From Roseihalotalea indica (lineage in GTDB: Bacteria; Bacteroidota; Bacteroidia; Cytophagales; Cyclobacteriaceae): a DNA stretch of 64,000 nucleotides. Positions 19,672 to 27,317 of this stretch are shown here, in pieces. A program made the position numbers and the translations under genes. The stretch is from assembly GCF_022458895.1 (NCBI RefSeq), contig NZ_JAINFL010000008.1, forward strand, positions 124,001-188,000. Direction: 5' to 3'. Each line of letters starts with the position of its first letter. Within the stretch, counting starts at the first letter, position 1. The notes under the pieces were generated by a model. That model saw only the letters and a list, made by a program, of their open reading frames with translations, was not told the origin of the DNA and did not search any database.

Positions 19672-19692
19672 TGTGTAATCATATGTTAGATC

Positions 19693-19989
19693 CTATGAGA
19701 CTTTTTTGACACCTACAGATGCGTTGCGCCGGATTACAAGTTTGACTAAGCTGGCGGTTACCCCTACAAGCAAAGTCCAGGTGACGGCTTCTCCCCAGGA
19801 AACATCCCGGTCATCGGGATTTTTGGGTGGATCTCTACGAGTAGTTTTCTTCCAAATAAACTCTACAACCGCCCGCACCGCTACTGCACTTGCCATAGCG
19901 GCACCACTTACAACCCAGTTTCTGATATCTGCATTGTCGTGCCCCAGGTTTTTCTTTAAGGATTCAGTTAGATTTTTAGTAAGGCTCAT
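19693..19989 (-). CDS. DUF4235 family small membrane protein
   Basis: 98 aa. A hydrophobic segment (VVSGAAMASAVAVRAVVEFIW) is followed by a basic loop, TTRRDPPKNPDDRDVSWGEA, and a second helix (WTLLVGVTASLVKLVIRR). This architecture fits DUF4235, an integral membrane family of unknown function. It is the middle of a minus-strand run of small membrane genes; the upstream DUF1206 gene ends 22 bp away. Confidence 0.8.
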   Translation of the reverse strand: MSLTKNLTESLKKNLGHDNADIRNWVVSGAAMASAVAVRAVVEFIWKKTTRRDPPKNPDDRDVSWGEAVTWTLLVGVTASLVKLVIRRNASVGVKKVS

Positions 19990-20011
19990 AATAGTTGTTT
20001 AGTTCTAAAAA

Positions 20012-20848
20012 TTAAATGCTACTTGGTAATACGCGGTATCGTGCTTTTACGAGCATAAACACTCCGTAACAGGCTAGTCCGATTGCAATTACACCCAGTA
20101 AGATAGTCCCCCAGGTTGAGCTGGCCTGAATAAACTGGAATGCCTGCTCAGTGCCACCCGCCTGATTGGGATTTGCCTCAATGGCTGCTCTCAGAAACAA
20201 GTAACCGATAATGGCAATTACAATACCCCGGGCTATGTATCCCACAAACCCCGCTTTCCTCAATGTGTCTTTTACTCGGTAGTCTAATTCACTATCCTGA
20301 ATTTTACGGGCATACTTACCGGTCACTGCTCGTTGAATCTGATAAGCTGCTTTCCCGAAAAACACAACCGCTACTATACCAACTAAGATCTGACCAAATG
20401 GTTGGCCCAATAACATACTTACTAAATCTTCCTGCTGATTTCCTCCGCCCCCACTTCCTGATCCGCCATTGGCAAATAACATTCGGATAGCTTCAAACGC
20501 AAAAATCCCATATAGTATCCCGCTGGCTACATAACCAATACGCGTTGCAATTCCTTCTTTGTCACTCCCTTTGTTCTCAGGATCGCGAATGGCTTGGATA
20601 AATCTCCATACTGTGTAGCTAACAAGCCCAAGCGCTAGAATAGCCAATAATACTTTTCCAAAAGGTTGTTGATAAACAAATTTCAGGCTATCGCTTTTTC
20701 CAGCGGTTTGCCCACCACTACCAAATGCGGCCATTGCGGTTAATACACCTAAAATTATATAGACGGCTCCTTTAGAAAACATACCGAAGCGAGCTATTTT
20801 CCTGATACTTTCGTCTTTACTCTGATCTAGTGTAACGTTCATATTCAT
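20012..20848 (-). CDS. DUF1206 integral membrane protein
   Basis: 278 aa with six predicted membrane helices arranged as three related pairs; each begins with a similar G-rich helix (FSKGAVYIILGVLTA, IGYVASGILYGIFA, VGYIARGIVIAIIG). This triplication is typical of DUF1206, whose function is unknown. The N-terminus is charged and cytoplasmic. Start is MNMNVTLDQ at 20848, just past the terminator of the YqaE gene, so transcription should start in the short gap or read through. Confidence 0.88.
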   Translation of the reverse strand: MNMNVTLDQSKDESIRKIARFGMFSKGAVYIILGVLTAMAAFGSGGQTAGKSDSLKFVYQQPFGKVLLAILALGLVSYTVWRFIQAIRDPENKGSDKEGIATRIGYVASGILYGIFAFEAIRMLFANGGSGSGGGGNQQEDLVSMLLGQPFGQILVGIVAVVFFGKAAYQIQRAVTGKYARKIQDSELDYRVKDTLRKAGFVGYIARGIVIAIIGYLFLRAAIEANPNQAGGTEQAFQFIQASSTWGTILLGVIAIGLACYGVFMLVKARYRVLPSSI

Positions 20849-20878
20849 AGTACTGATAGTTATAGTTAGTGATGGATT

Positions 20879-20905
20879 AAAAAAGCACGGAACAAAGCCC
20901 GTGCT
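20879..20905 (-). terminator. Intrinsic terminator after the YqaE gene
   Basis: On the minus strand, a perfect stem AGCACGG / CCGTGCT with loop GCTTTGTT is followed by six T. It lies 15 bp past the YqaE-like stop and ends just before DUF1206. Confidence 0.8.
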
Positions 20906-20920
20906 GTATACTGGTTAGAA

Positions 20921-21073
20921 TTAGCGTAATGTTAAAAAAGCATGGATGACTCCAGGTACCCAACCAATAATGGTAAGAAGCAGGTTAAGCCAGAATGCAC
21001 CCGTTATACCTCGCTGCATAGCTACAGCAACAGGCGGAAGGAATATGGCAAGAATGATAGTTAGTAATGACAT
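20921..21073 (-). CDS. YqaE/Pmp3 family small membrane protein
   Basis: 50-aa protein starting MSLLTIILAIFLPPVAV, continuing MQRGITGAFWLNLLLTIIG and ending WVPGVIHAFLTLR. The LPPVAV turn, GAFWLN, and WVPGVIHA motifs are those of the YqaE/Pmp3 proteolipid family, linked in other organisms to membrane potential, salt and cold stress. Two membrane helices fill nearly the whole protein. It has its own downstream terminator. It is short enough to be missed by usual gene finders. Confidence 0.9.
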   Translation of the reverse strand: MSLLTIILAIFLPPVAVAMQRGITGAFWLNLLLTIIGWVPGVIHAFLTLR

Positions 21074-21512
21074 GAGTATGGGGTTTAGCTAAAAAATAAG
21101 ATGGATTAAAAAAATTGTATAGAAATACTGATGATAGGGGAAAAACCTTGCCAGATCTTCTAATAAGTTTTTCAGAAGGTGGCTACCATCATCGATTAGC
21201 CTTTTGGCTGAACAGATTGGCAATTTCATATACTAAATTGAAGAAAAATATCATCGGATGGGCTCTTATTCCCAAAAAAGAGCTTGTAGCAGGAAATAGA
21301 CGAGCTTCCCCAATGCGGGGAAAAAAATCCTCATCAGGTTTTTTTCCTGCTTTAACGCAAACTTTTTGCGCAGGACGCGCTTATCTACTATACAAGTTAA
21401 GGAATTCCCTAAATACGGGGTTTATGGACAAGATTTGCATAAATTTTCGATTTTATGAAACTTGGCACAGGATTTTCGTATAACATGTTGAACCATTAAA
21501 CTTTTTGATCTT
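21074..21512. other. Intergenic region between YqaE and YtxH genes
   Basis: About 440 bp separating divergent small membrane genes. A 122-codon plus-strand open frame (21115-21483) has no family signature or plausible start context and I treat it as chance. Near the right end, 21462-21478 reads TTGGCACAGGATTTTCG, close to a sigma-54 -24/-12 element but with T for the invariant G of the -12 GC. On the minus strand around 21137-21155 a similar but weaker TGGCAAGGTTTTTCC occurs. Both are tentative. Confidence 0.35.
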
Positions 21513-21773
21513 ATGAGATTATTATCAGGAATTATCGCTGGCGCACTAGCCGGAATCGCTGCAGGAATACTTATGGCACCCGAAAAAGGGGACGCTACCC
21601 GCAAACGATTAAACAAAGAAGGCACTCGTTTTCGCACCGATGTTGAAAAATCAGTAAACGAGGGTATTTACAATCTGCTTGATTCAGTAAGCCAGGCTAT
21701 CGATGATTATTCTAAAAGAAGCCAGAAATCATTGAAGCAGGCCAAAAAGAAAAAGAAGTTCATTAACTTCTAA
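21513..21773 (+). CDS. YtxH domain protein
   Basis: 86 aa. A single N-terminal membrane helix with glycines (IIAGALAGIAAGILMAPEKG) is followed by the DATRKRLNKEG block and a charged helical tail ending in lysines. This is the YtxH pattern, general-stress small membrane proteins of unknown role. It starts the plus-strand half of the stress block; a weak sigma-54-like sequence lies about 35 bp upstream. Confidence 0.88.
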   Translation: MRLLSGIIAGALAGIAAGILMAPEKGDATRKRLNKEGTRFRTDVEKSVNEGIYNLLDSVSQAIDDYSKRSQKSLKQAKKKKKFINF

Positions 21774-21936
21774 AATCAATTGAGCGGATAACGCATCATT
21801 TTTTAGAGTCTCTCATTTTTTAATCTGGTTACCCGCATAAGTGCTGTGAGAGTAAGAGAGCATTCAGGATAACGTAAATTTTTTGACCATTTTTTGTCCA
21901 AATGTTTTGCGTGTCTATTTGTAAAAGCTACCTAAC

Positions 21937-22848
21937 GTGAACATCAATTTAGAAAACCCCCTCAAATTAGTTACTGAAAAGCTGGAAGGCTGGCTACAGA
22001 CATTGATTACTATGTTACCAAATTTGGTCGTAGCAGTCATCGTAGTCGTCTTGTTCTTTTTAATTGCTAGATTGGTTCGTAATCTAGCACATAGGTTATT
22101 AAGCAAGGTTTCACAAAACGAAGCAGTTAATAACTTATTAGTAACACTGTTGAATGTAGCTGTAATATCGGCGGGTTTCTTTATTGCTTTAAGCATTCTT
22201 GATCTGGCTGAAGTAGTGGCAGCACTACTGGCCGGAGTGGGAATTGTAGGATTGGCGTTAGGCTTTGCTTTTCAGGATATCGCAGCGAATTTTGTTTCCG
22301 GGATATTAATTGCTGTACGTCAGCCTTTTAAGGTTGGTGATATTATTGAAAACGGTGATTACTTCGGTACTGTGCGGGATATCAACCTGCGAGTAACAAC
22401 AATCGCTACTTTTCAGGGTTTAGAAGCGCTAATTCCTAACAAAAATCTGTTTGAGAACCCTGTTGTTAATTACACCCGCACCAAAGATCGGCGGGTAGAT
22501 TTAAGCGTAGGCGTGTCTTACGGTGACGATTTAGAGAAAGTAAAAAAACTAACCATTGACACAGTAAGCCAGTTAGATAGCATTGATAAAAGCCGAGAGG
22601 TAACTCTTTTTTACAACGGCTTTGGCGATAGCTCTATCAATTTTTCGGTACGCTTCTGGGCAAAGTCGCCCCGGCAACCGGATTTTTTACAAGCACAGAG
22701 TGATGCTATTATAGCTATACAAAAAGTATATAACGAAAACGATATTGTTATTCCATTCCCTATCCGAACATTAGATTTTGGCATAAAGGGTGGAGAAAAA
22801 CTTTCGGAGATGACTATTCATCACGAAAACGGCAAATCAGCCAGCTAA
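21937..22848 (+). CDS. Small-conductance mechanosensitive channel (MscS family)
   Basis: 303 aa, the size of minimal MscS. Membrane helices lie at about 20-45, 68-92 and the pore helix at 93-120, with the G/A-rich LLAGVGIVGLALGFAFQDIAANFVSG region. The beta domain reads VGDIIENGDYFGTVRDINLR, and IPNKNLFENPVVNYT follows. The channel opens on membrane tension and vents solutes on osmotic downshock. The start is a GTG (VNINLENP); the next ATG falls inside the first helix region. No other gene overlaps. Confidence 0.92.
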   Translation: MNINLENPLKLVTEKLEGWLQTLITMLPNLVVAVIVVVLFFLIARLVRNLAHRLLSKVSQNEAVNNLLVTLLNVAVISAGFFIALSILDLAEVVAALLAGVGIVGLALGFAFQDIAANFVSGILIAVRQPFKVGDIIENGDYFGTVRDINLRVTTIATFQGLEALIPNKNLFENPVVNYTRTKDRRVDLSVGVSYGDDLEKVKKLTIDTVSQLDSIDKSREVTLFYNGFGDSSINFSVRFWAKSPRQPDFLQAQSDAIIAIQKVYNENDIVIPFPIRTLDFGIKGGEKLSEMTIHHENGKSAS

Positions 22849-22889
22849 TTTTTTAAGAAATAAATTTTAAAAACCAAATTTTTTAAGTC

Positions 22890-23306
22890 ATGAAAACTAA
22901 TTTTAAAAAACCCCTAGCCCTACTTTTCTCGGGTGCATTTTCAATGTTTATATTCACCCAATGTGATTCACCCAATAGCGCCCAAGAAGAAGCCAACGAA
23001 GCAGCGGAAGAAACCGGAGAAGCTATCGATGCTGCCGGTGACCAAATGGAGCAAACTGCTGCTAACTGGGAAACTGAGCAAGATGAATGGGAAAACAAAC
23101 TGGAGAGCAAAATCTCTGAGTTAGAGCAGAACATGGAAAATGCTTCTGAAGAAACTAAAGCTGAATATCAAGAAAGCATCGATGAGCTTAAGTCTGACTT
23201 AGACCAGTTAAGCAATTCTACTGAAGAAAACTGGAATGACGTAAAGTCTGAAGTTAGCAATACATTTGATGAAATAGAACGCGAATTCGAAGGTATTGAT
23301 AACTAA
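22890..23306 (+). CDS. Acidic coiled-coil exported protein, possible lipoprotein
   Basis: 138 aa. N-terminal signal (KKPLALLFSGAFSMFIFTQC) with a Cys that could be lipidated, though Gln at -1 is not a standard lipobox. The rest is strongly acidic and helical, rich in E, A, Q, with heptad-like repeats (EEANEAAEETGEAIDAAGDQ and later ESKISELEQNMENASEE). I recognise no named family. It sits 41 bp after the MscS gene and is followed by a good terminator, so it may be co-transcribed with MscS. A periplasmic envelope-protecting role is a guess. Confidence 0.75.
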   Translation: MKTNFKKPLALLFSGAFSMFIFTQCDSPNSAQEEANEAAEETGEAIDAAGDQMEQTAANWETEQDEWENKLESKISELEQNMENASEETKAEYQESIDELKSDLDQLSNSTEENWNDVKSEVSNTFDEIEREFEGIDN

Positions 23307-23346
23307 TTCAGACTAGTTTCTGAATTCTAAATATATTTGAAAAGAA

Positions 23347-23375
23347 ACAGGGTGCATTTCGCATCCTGTTTTTTG
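23347..23375 (+). terminator. Intrinsic terminator after the coiled-coil gene
   Basis: Stem AACAGGGTGC / GCATCCTGTT (one G-T pair) with loop ATTTC, then six T. It lies 40 bp past the stop of the coiled-coil gene and 11 bp before the next start codon. Confidence 0.85.
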
Positions 23376-23386
23376 TATTATACACT

Positions 23387-24283
23387 ATGAACTCTTCTGA
23401 TCGTCGCTATCTCTTTATTGTAAACCCCATTGCCGGTGGAGGAAGCAAAGATTCCTGCATGGATTTTTTAAAGCGCACCTTTGAGAAACGAAATATTCCC
23501 GTCCATACTTTTGAAACTACTGGCAAGAATGATTTTGAGCAAGCTCAAAAGGCTATTGATAAAGCCCAACCCGATACAGTAGTAGCTGTTGGCGGTGATG
23601 GTACCATTAACTTGGTAGCGCAACTACTGCGTAATACCGATCTGCGATTTGGCATCATTCCCCTGGGTTCTGCCAATGGTATGGCCGTAGAATTAGGAAT
23701 CCCTTCTAATTTTGAAGATGCAACACGTGTTTTATTGTATGGTGATACACGCCCACTAGACGCTTTGCTTATCAACGAAACCTATCTTTCCTTGCACCTT
23801 AGCGATATTGGTCTAAATGCTAAAGTGGTTAAACGCTTTGAAGAAGAAAAGCTTCGCGGTATGGGGAGCTACATCCGGCAGTTTATCAGCGAGTTATTTC
23901 AACTGCGCCCCAATAAATTCAGCCTGACGCTGGATGGCAGGAAGCCATTCCGTAAAAAAGCGAATATGATTGTATTAGCGAATGCCACCAAGTACGGAAC
24001 AGGCATTGCCGTAAATCCCGATGGAAAACTGGATGATGGCTATTTTGAGATTTGTGTAATCAAGCCTTTTATCTGGTACCAGTTTTTCCCTATCCTATTC
24101 AGCTTTTTGGCAGGGCGAGTGCGCAATTCTCCTCACGTAAACATTTATCAGTGCCAGACTGCTCATATCATTAACCGGGATGAAGAAATTCTACAAATAG
24201 ACGGAGAAGTGATTGGCAACCCCAAAACAGTAGATGTAAAAATACTCCCCCAGGCCTATCAGGTAATCGTTCCGGCTCGTTAA
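23387..24283 (+). CDS. Diacylglycerol/sphingosine kinase family lipid kinase
   Basis: 298 aa. Starts with the nucleotide-site strand FIVNPIAGGGSKD, then AVGGDGTIN, and IPLGSANGMAVELGIP, the conserved blocks of the DAGK catalytic family (DgkB/YegS/LCB5). The C-terminal part has LDDGYFEICV and DGEVIGNP. The enzyme should phosphorylate a lipid hydroxyl at the membrane face; the lipid is unknown. It has a terminator directly upstream, so it needs its own promoter or read-through. It closes the stress/envelope block. Confidence 0.88.
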   Translation: MNSSDRRYLFIVNPIAGGGSKDSCMDFLKRTFEKRNIPVHTFETTGKNDFEQAQKAIDKAQPDTVVAVGGDGTINLVAQLLRNTDLRFGIIPLGSANGMAVELGIPSNFEDATRVLLYGDTRPLDALLINETYLSLHLSDIGLNAKVVKRFEEEKLRGMGSYIRQFISELFQLRPNKFSLTLDGRKPFRKKANMIVLANATKYGTGIAVNPDGKLDDGYFEICVIKPFIWYQFFPILFSFLAGRVRNSPHVNIYQCQTAHIINRDEEILQIDGEVIGNPKTVDVKILPQAYQVIVPAR

Positions 24284-24481
24284 TAGTAGTTGCAGTATAT
24301 TGCTGTTATAAATATTCTAAGCATTATCTTCAATGCGTGATAACAGGTGTTACAAGTACTTTGCTTAGAAAGTCAGAAAGCAATACTTTTCTACAGCGTA
24401 CTAATATCTCAAGGCAACAACCCTGGCCTTTTGTATATTACAGCATACTCTTTTTAACTATCAACCCTTTATATTTAAGCC

Positions 24482-24928
24482 ATGCTACGCCAAACCTTAA
24501 TGATGCTCTTTGACCGGGATTTGACCAAATTACAGACTGAAATTGAACAGTATAGGGAAGAATCCAGAATTTGGCATACGGAGAAAGAGATTCCAAACTC
24601 GGCCGGCAACCTTTGCTTGCATCTGGTGGGCAATTTAAATGCTTTTGTAGGTGCCGAATTAGGCAGCACCGGTTATGTACGCCAACGGGACCTTGAGTTT
24701 TCGCAAAAAGATGTTTCCCGGGCAGAACTGGTAAGCAAAATAGAAGAGACTAAAAATATTGTTAATAATACTTTGGAGAACCTGCCTGATGAAGCCTTGA
24801 AGCAGGAATTCCCTAAAGTAGTTTTTAATCGAAACGTCTCTACTGAATATATGCTGGTACATCTGGCCACGCATTTATCATATCACCTGGGACAGGTAAA
24901 CTACCACCGGCGGCTTTTGGATGTTTAA
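24482..24928 (+). CDS. DinB-like four-helix protein (DUF1572 type)
   Basis: 148 aa, all-helical. Three possible metal-ligand histidines fit the DinB/YfiT fold: His47 in LCLHLVGNL, and His127 and His131 in HLATHLSYHLGQ. Such proteins bind a divalent metal; some are thiol-dependent transferases, most have no known substrate. The next gene, a Crp/Fnr regulator, starts 17 bp after the stop, so the two are likely co-transcribed. Confidence 0.82.
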   Translation: MLRQTLMMLFDRDLTKLQTEIEQYREESRIWHTEKEIPNSAGNLCLHLVGNLNAFVGAELGSTGYVRQRDLEFSQKDVSRAELVSKIEETKNIVNNTLENLPDEALKQEFPKVVFNRNVSTEYMLVHLATHLSYHLGQVNYHRRLLDV

Positions 24929-24945
24929 GGTAGTAAGTCATCAGA

Positions 24946-25506
24946 ATGGATGCATTTTCAACCAGTATAAAAAAATACATCAGCCTCACCCCAGAAGACC
25001 TAAATGCCATACAACGCTGCTTTCAGGCCAAAGAAATTAAGAAAGGACGCTTTTTAGTACGAAGTGGGCAGGTCAGTAATCAATTTATGTTTATTGAAAA
25101 GGGCTGTCTGCGTGTGTTTTGGGAAAGAGAAACCAGCGAAGTGACTGGCTGGTTTGCTTTTGAAGATGAGTTCTTTTGTGAACTAAGCAGCTTCATTCCC
25201 CAACAACCTTCTGCGTTTGGGGTGCAAGCTATAGAAGATACCAACATACTTTATATTACCCAGCCGGAAATGGAGCAGCTTTTTACCGAAGTGCCTGTTT
25301 TTGAAACTTTTGTCCGCAAGTTTTGGGAGCACATTATCTCTCATATGGTCAGTAATATGACCTCATTCCGGGCCGAAACTGCCGAAGAGCGCTACCAAAA
25401 AGCAATGATGCACCCCAAGCTTCTGCAGAGGGTCCCTCTCAAATACCTATCTTCCTACCTGGGCATTACCCCTTCTTCATTAAGCCGCATTCGCAAGTCT
25501 AAATAA
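24946..25506 (+). CDS. Crp/Fnr-family transcription regulator
   Basis: 186 aa. A cyclic-nucleotide-binding-like beta barrel (about 20-125) with GRFLVRSGQVSNQFMFIEKG is followed by a dimer helix and a short C-terminal helix-turn-helix (LKYLSSYLGITPSSLSRIR). The effector pocket lacks an obvious cAMP signature (RxA), so the ligand is unknown. This short form is common in Bacteroidota. It is probably in an operon with the DinB-like gene. Confidence 0.87.
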   Translation: MDAFSTSIKKYISLTPEDLNAIQRCFQAKEIKKGRFLVRSGQVSNQFMFIEKGCLRVFWERETSEVTGWFAFEDEFFCELSSFIPQQPSAFGVQAIEDTNILYITQPEMEQLFTEVPVFETFVRKFWEHIISHMVSNMTSFRAETAEERYQKAMMHPKLLQRVPLKYLSSYLGITPSSLSRIRKSK

Positions 25507-25592
25507 CGAAATTGTCATTTGGCAATTTTCCGCTTTGGTAAATCATGCACCTTTGCAATACCTGATGTAGAGTTTAAAAGAATGAAGCAAAG

Positions 25593-26081
25593 ATGAAACA
25601 CCTTAGTACCTTACCAGACGACGTAACAAAAGAGCTCACATCATTAGTAAACCAGTTTGTCACTATCTGGAATAGTAAAGATGCCGAATTATTTGGCAGC
25701 CTGTTTACCGATGATGCTGAGTTTACTGACATTGTCGGACAAATTGCCAGAAGCAAAAGCGAAATTATAGAACAACACCGGTTTCCGTTTGAGGTTACCA
25801 ACAAAATTGCCGTATTACGTATGGATGACTTGTACCTAAGGGCCATTGCCCCAGCGTTGGCGATGGTTACCGGTTATTGGACTAATGAAAACAGCACGTC
25901 TCCCCAAGGCAAAGTATTACTAAAAAGATCAGGAGTAATCCAGATTATCTGCAAACAAGATCATGACCAGTGGAAAATTTCATTAGTTCATAACACCGAC
26001 CACTCCCAGGTTTTTAAGGAAATGGTAAATACCGAACTACGGTTCTTTAAAACTGAATCAGACAACGGAACATTGCAATAA
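25593..26081 (+). CDS. NTF2-like protein (SnoaL/DUF4440 type)
   Basis: 162 aa. The N-terminal helices and the WNSKDAELFGSLFTDDAEFTDI block are typical of SgcJ/EcaC-like or DUF4440 NTF2 folds, and the last strands read WKISLVHNTDHS. The cone-shaped fold may bind a small molecule or dimerise; no catalytic assignment can be made. No signal peptide. Followed after 80 bp by the HipA-like gene. Confidence 0.8.
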   Translation: MKHLSTLPDDVTKELTSLVNQFVTIWNSKDAELFGSLFTDDAEFTDIVGQIARSKSEIIEQHRFPFEVTNKIAVLRMDDLYLRAIAPALAMVTGYWTNENSTSPQGKVLLKRSGVIQIICKQDHDQWKISLVHNTDHSQVFKEMVNTELRFFKTESDNGTLQ

Positions 26082-26161
26082 ACCCTGGGATTTGCCTAAT
26101 GTCGGTTCTTCTCTGGCATAATCTCTTCACTGAAAATGCAGGAATATTGTAACTTGCCGGT

Positions 26162-26953
26162 ATGAATAAACCTGAGATACGCACGGTAGATGTAGTGCGC
26201 TATGTGAAGCCTCTCCGGGAAGGTGGATCATTACCAGCCATTGTAGAAGCTGATGATGGTTTTCTGTATGTCCTGAAATTTCGAGGAGCCGGGCAGGGGA
26301 AAAAGGCGCTGATTGCCGAGCTGATTGGGGGCGAACTGGCCCGGACAATGAGTCTGAAGGTGCCGGAACTGGTTTTCATGAACTTGGATGACTCGTTCAG
26401 TAAGACCGAGCCCGATGAGGAAATTCAGGATTTACTCAGGTTTAGCGTAGGCCTGAATTTGGGGCTCCACTATCTTTCCGGCGCTATCACATATGACCCT
26501 CTGGTTTCGGTAGCTGATCCGTTGACTGCTTCTAAAGTGGTGTTGCTGGATAGCCTCATTTCCAATGTGGATCGCACCTACAAGAACACCAATATGCTGA
26601 ACTGGCACCGGGAGCTCTGGCTGATTGACCACGGAGCCAGCCTCTATTTTCATCATGCCTGGAATGACTGGAAAGAGCATGCCAGCCGCACGTTTCCCCG
26701 CATTAAAGACCATGTTCTTCTCAATAAAGCAACGATGCTGCCCCAGGCTGCACAGGAAATAAAGCTATTAGTCACATCGGAGCGTATTCAAAATATCGTT
26801 TCGGTAGTCCCTGATGATTGGTTGTTAGAAGAACCCGATGAATTGTCACCTCAGGAAAGAAGAGAGGTGTACGTAGAGCTGCTGAGCACCAAGCTCGCTA
26901 ATATTGATGTACTAGCCAACGAAGCCGACGATGCAAGAAAAACAAGTGTATGA
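26162..26953 (+). CDS. HipA-like kinase domain protein (HipA_2 type)
   Basis: 263 aa. A lysine in VLKF (Lys39) and a G-rich loop (RGAGQGKKALIAE) precede the catalytic loop NVDRTYKNTNML (Asp137, Asn142) and the metal-site LIDHGAS (Asp156). This order is that of HipA-type protein kinases, but the protein is shorter than HipA (about 440 aa) and lacks the HipA N-terminal domain. It overlaps the following DUF3037 gene by 23 bp. The pair recurs in many bacteria as far as I recall, without an established function. Toxin-like action is not shown. Confidence 0.82.
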   Translation: MNKPEIRTVDVVRYVKPLREGGSLPAIVEADDGFLYVLKFRGAGQGKKALIAELIGGELARTMSLKVPELVFMNLDDSFSKTEPDEEIQDLLRFSVGLNLGLHYLSGAITYDPLVSVADPLTASKVVLLDSLISNVDRTYKNTNMLNWHRELWLIDHGASLYFHHAWNDWKEHASRTFPRIKDHVLLNKATMLPQAAQEIKLLVTSERIQNIVSVVPDDWLLEEPDELSPQERREVYVELLSTKLANIDVLANEADDARKTSV

Positions 26954-27314
26954 ATACGCTTTCATTCGCTATGTTCCGAAAGTAGAGCGAGAAGAATTTC
27001 TGAATGTGGGAGTGATTGTGTTCTGCAAACAGAAACGATTCCTCCAGGTGAAATACCATATCGACGAAAAGCGTTTAATGGCCTTCTCCGAAGGAAGCGA
27101 CACTGCCGAACTAACTCATTACCTACAGGCCTGGGACTTAATCTGCCAGGGAAGCCGTAAGGGAGAATATATAGCCCAACTTGATACGGCCAGCCGGTTT
27201 CGGTGGCTAACCGCTACCCGCAGTACCATTATTCAAAGCTCTAAAGTTCATCCTGGCCTCTGCACTGACCCCGCATTTGTGCTGAATGACCTGTTCACTA
27301 AGTATGTGCTTTGA
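26931..27314 (+). CDS. DUF3037 family protein
   Basis: 127 aa. Opens with YEYAFIRYVPKVEREEFLNVGVIV, the DUF3037 signature, and has a basic patch near SRFRWLTATRSTI and a closing PAFVLNDLFTKYV. Function is unknown. It overlaps the HipA-like kinase gene by 23 bp, so the two are translationally linked, and its stop is 3 bp from the convergent helicase stop. It could be a partner, substrate or regulator of the kinase (inference). Confidence 0.83.
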   Translation: MQEKQVYEYAFIRYVPKVEREEFLNVGVIVFCKQKRFLQVKYHIDEKRLMAFSEGSDTAELTHYLQAWDLICQGSRKGEYIAQLDTASRFRWLTATRSTIIQSSKVHPGLCTDPAFVLNDLFTKYVL

Positions 27315-27317
27315 CTC

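Noticed and set aside
21115..21483. 122-codon plus-strand open frame between the YqaE and YtxH genes
   Set aside because: Composition and order look random, there is no family signature, and the region is between divergent small genes where promoters are expected.
26162..26953. Classical hipBA toxin-antitoxin system
   Set aside because: No HipB-like HTH gene precedes the kinase, the protein is too short for HipA, and its partner is DUF3037.
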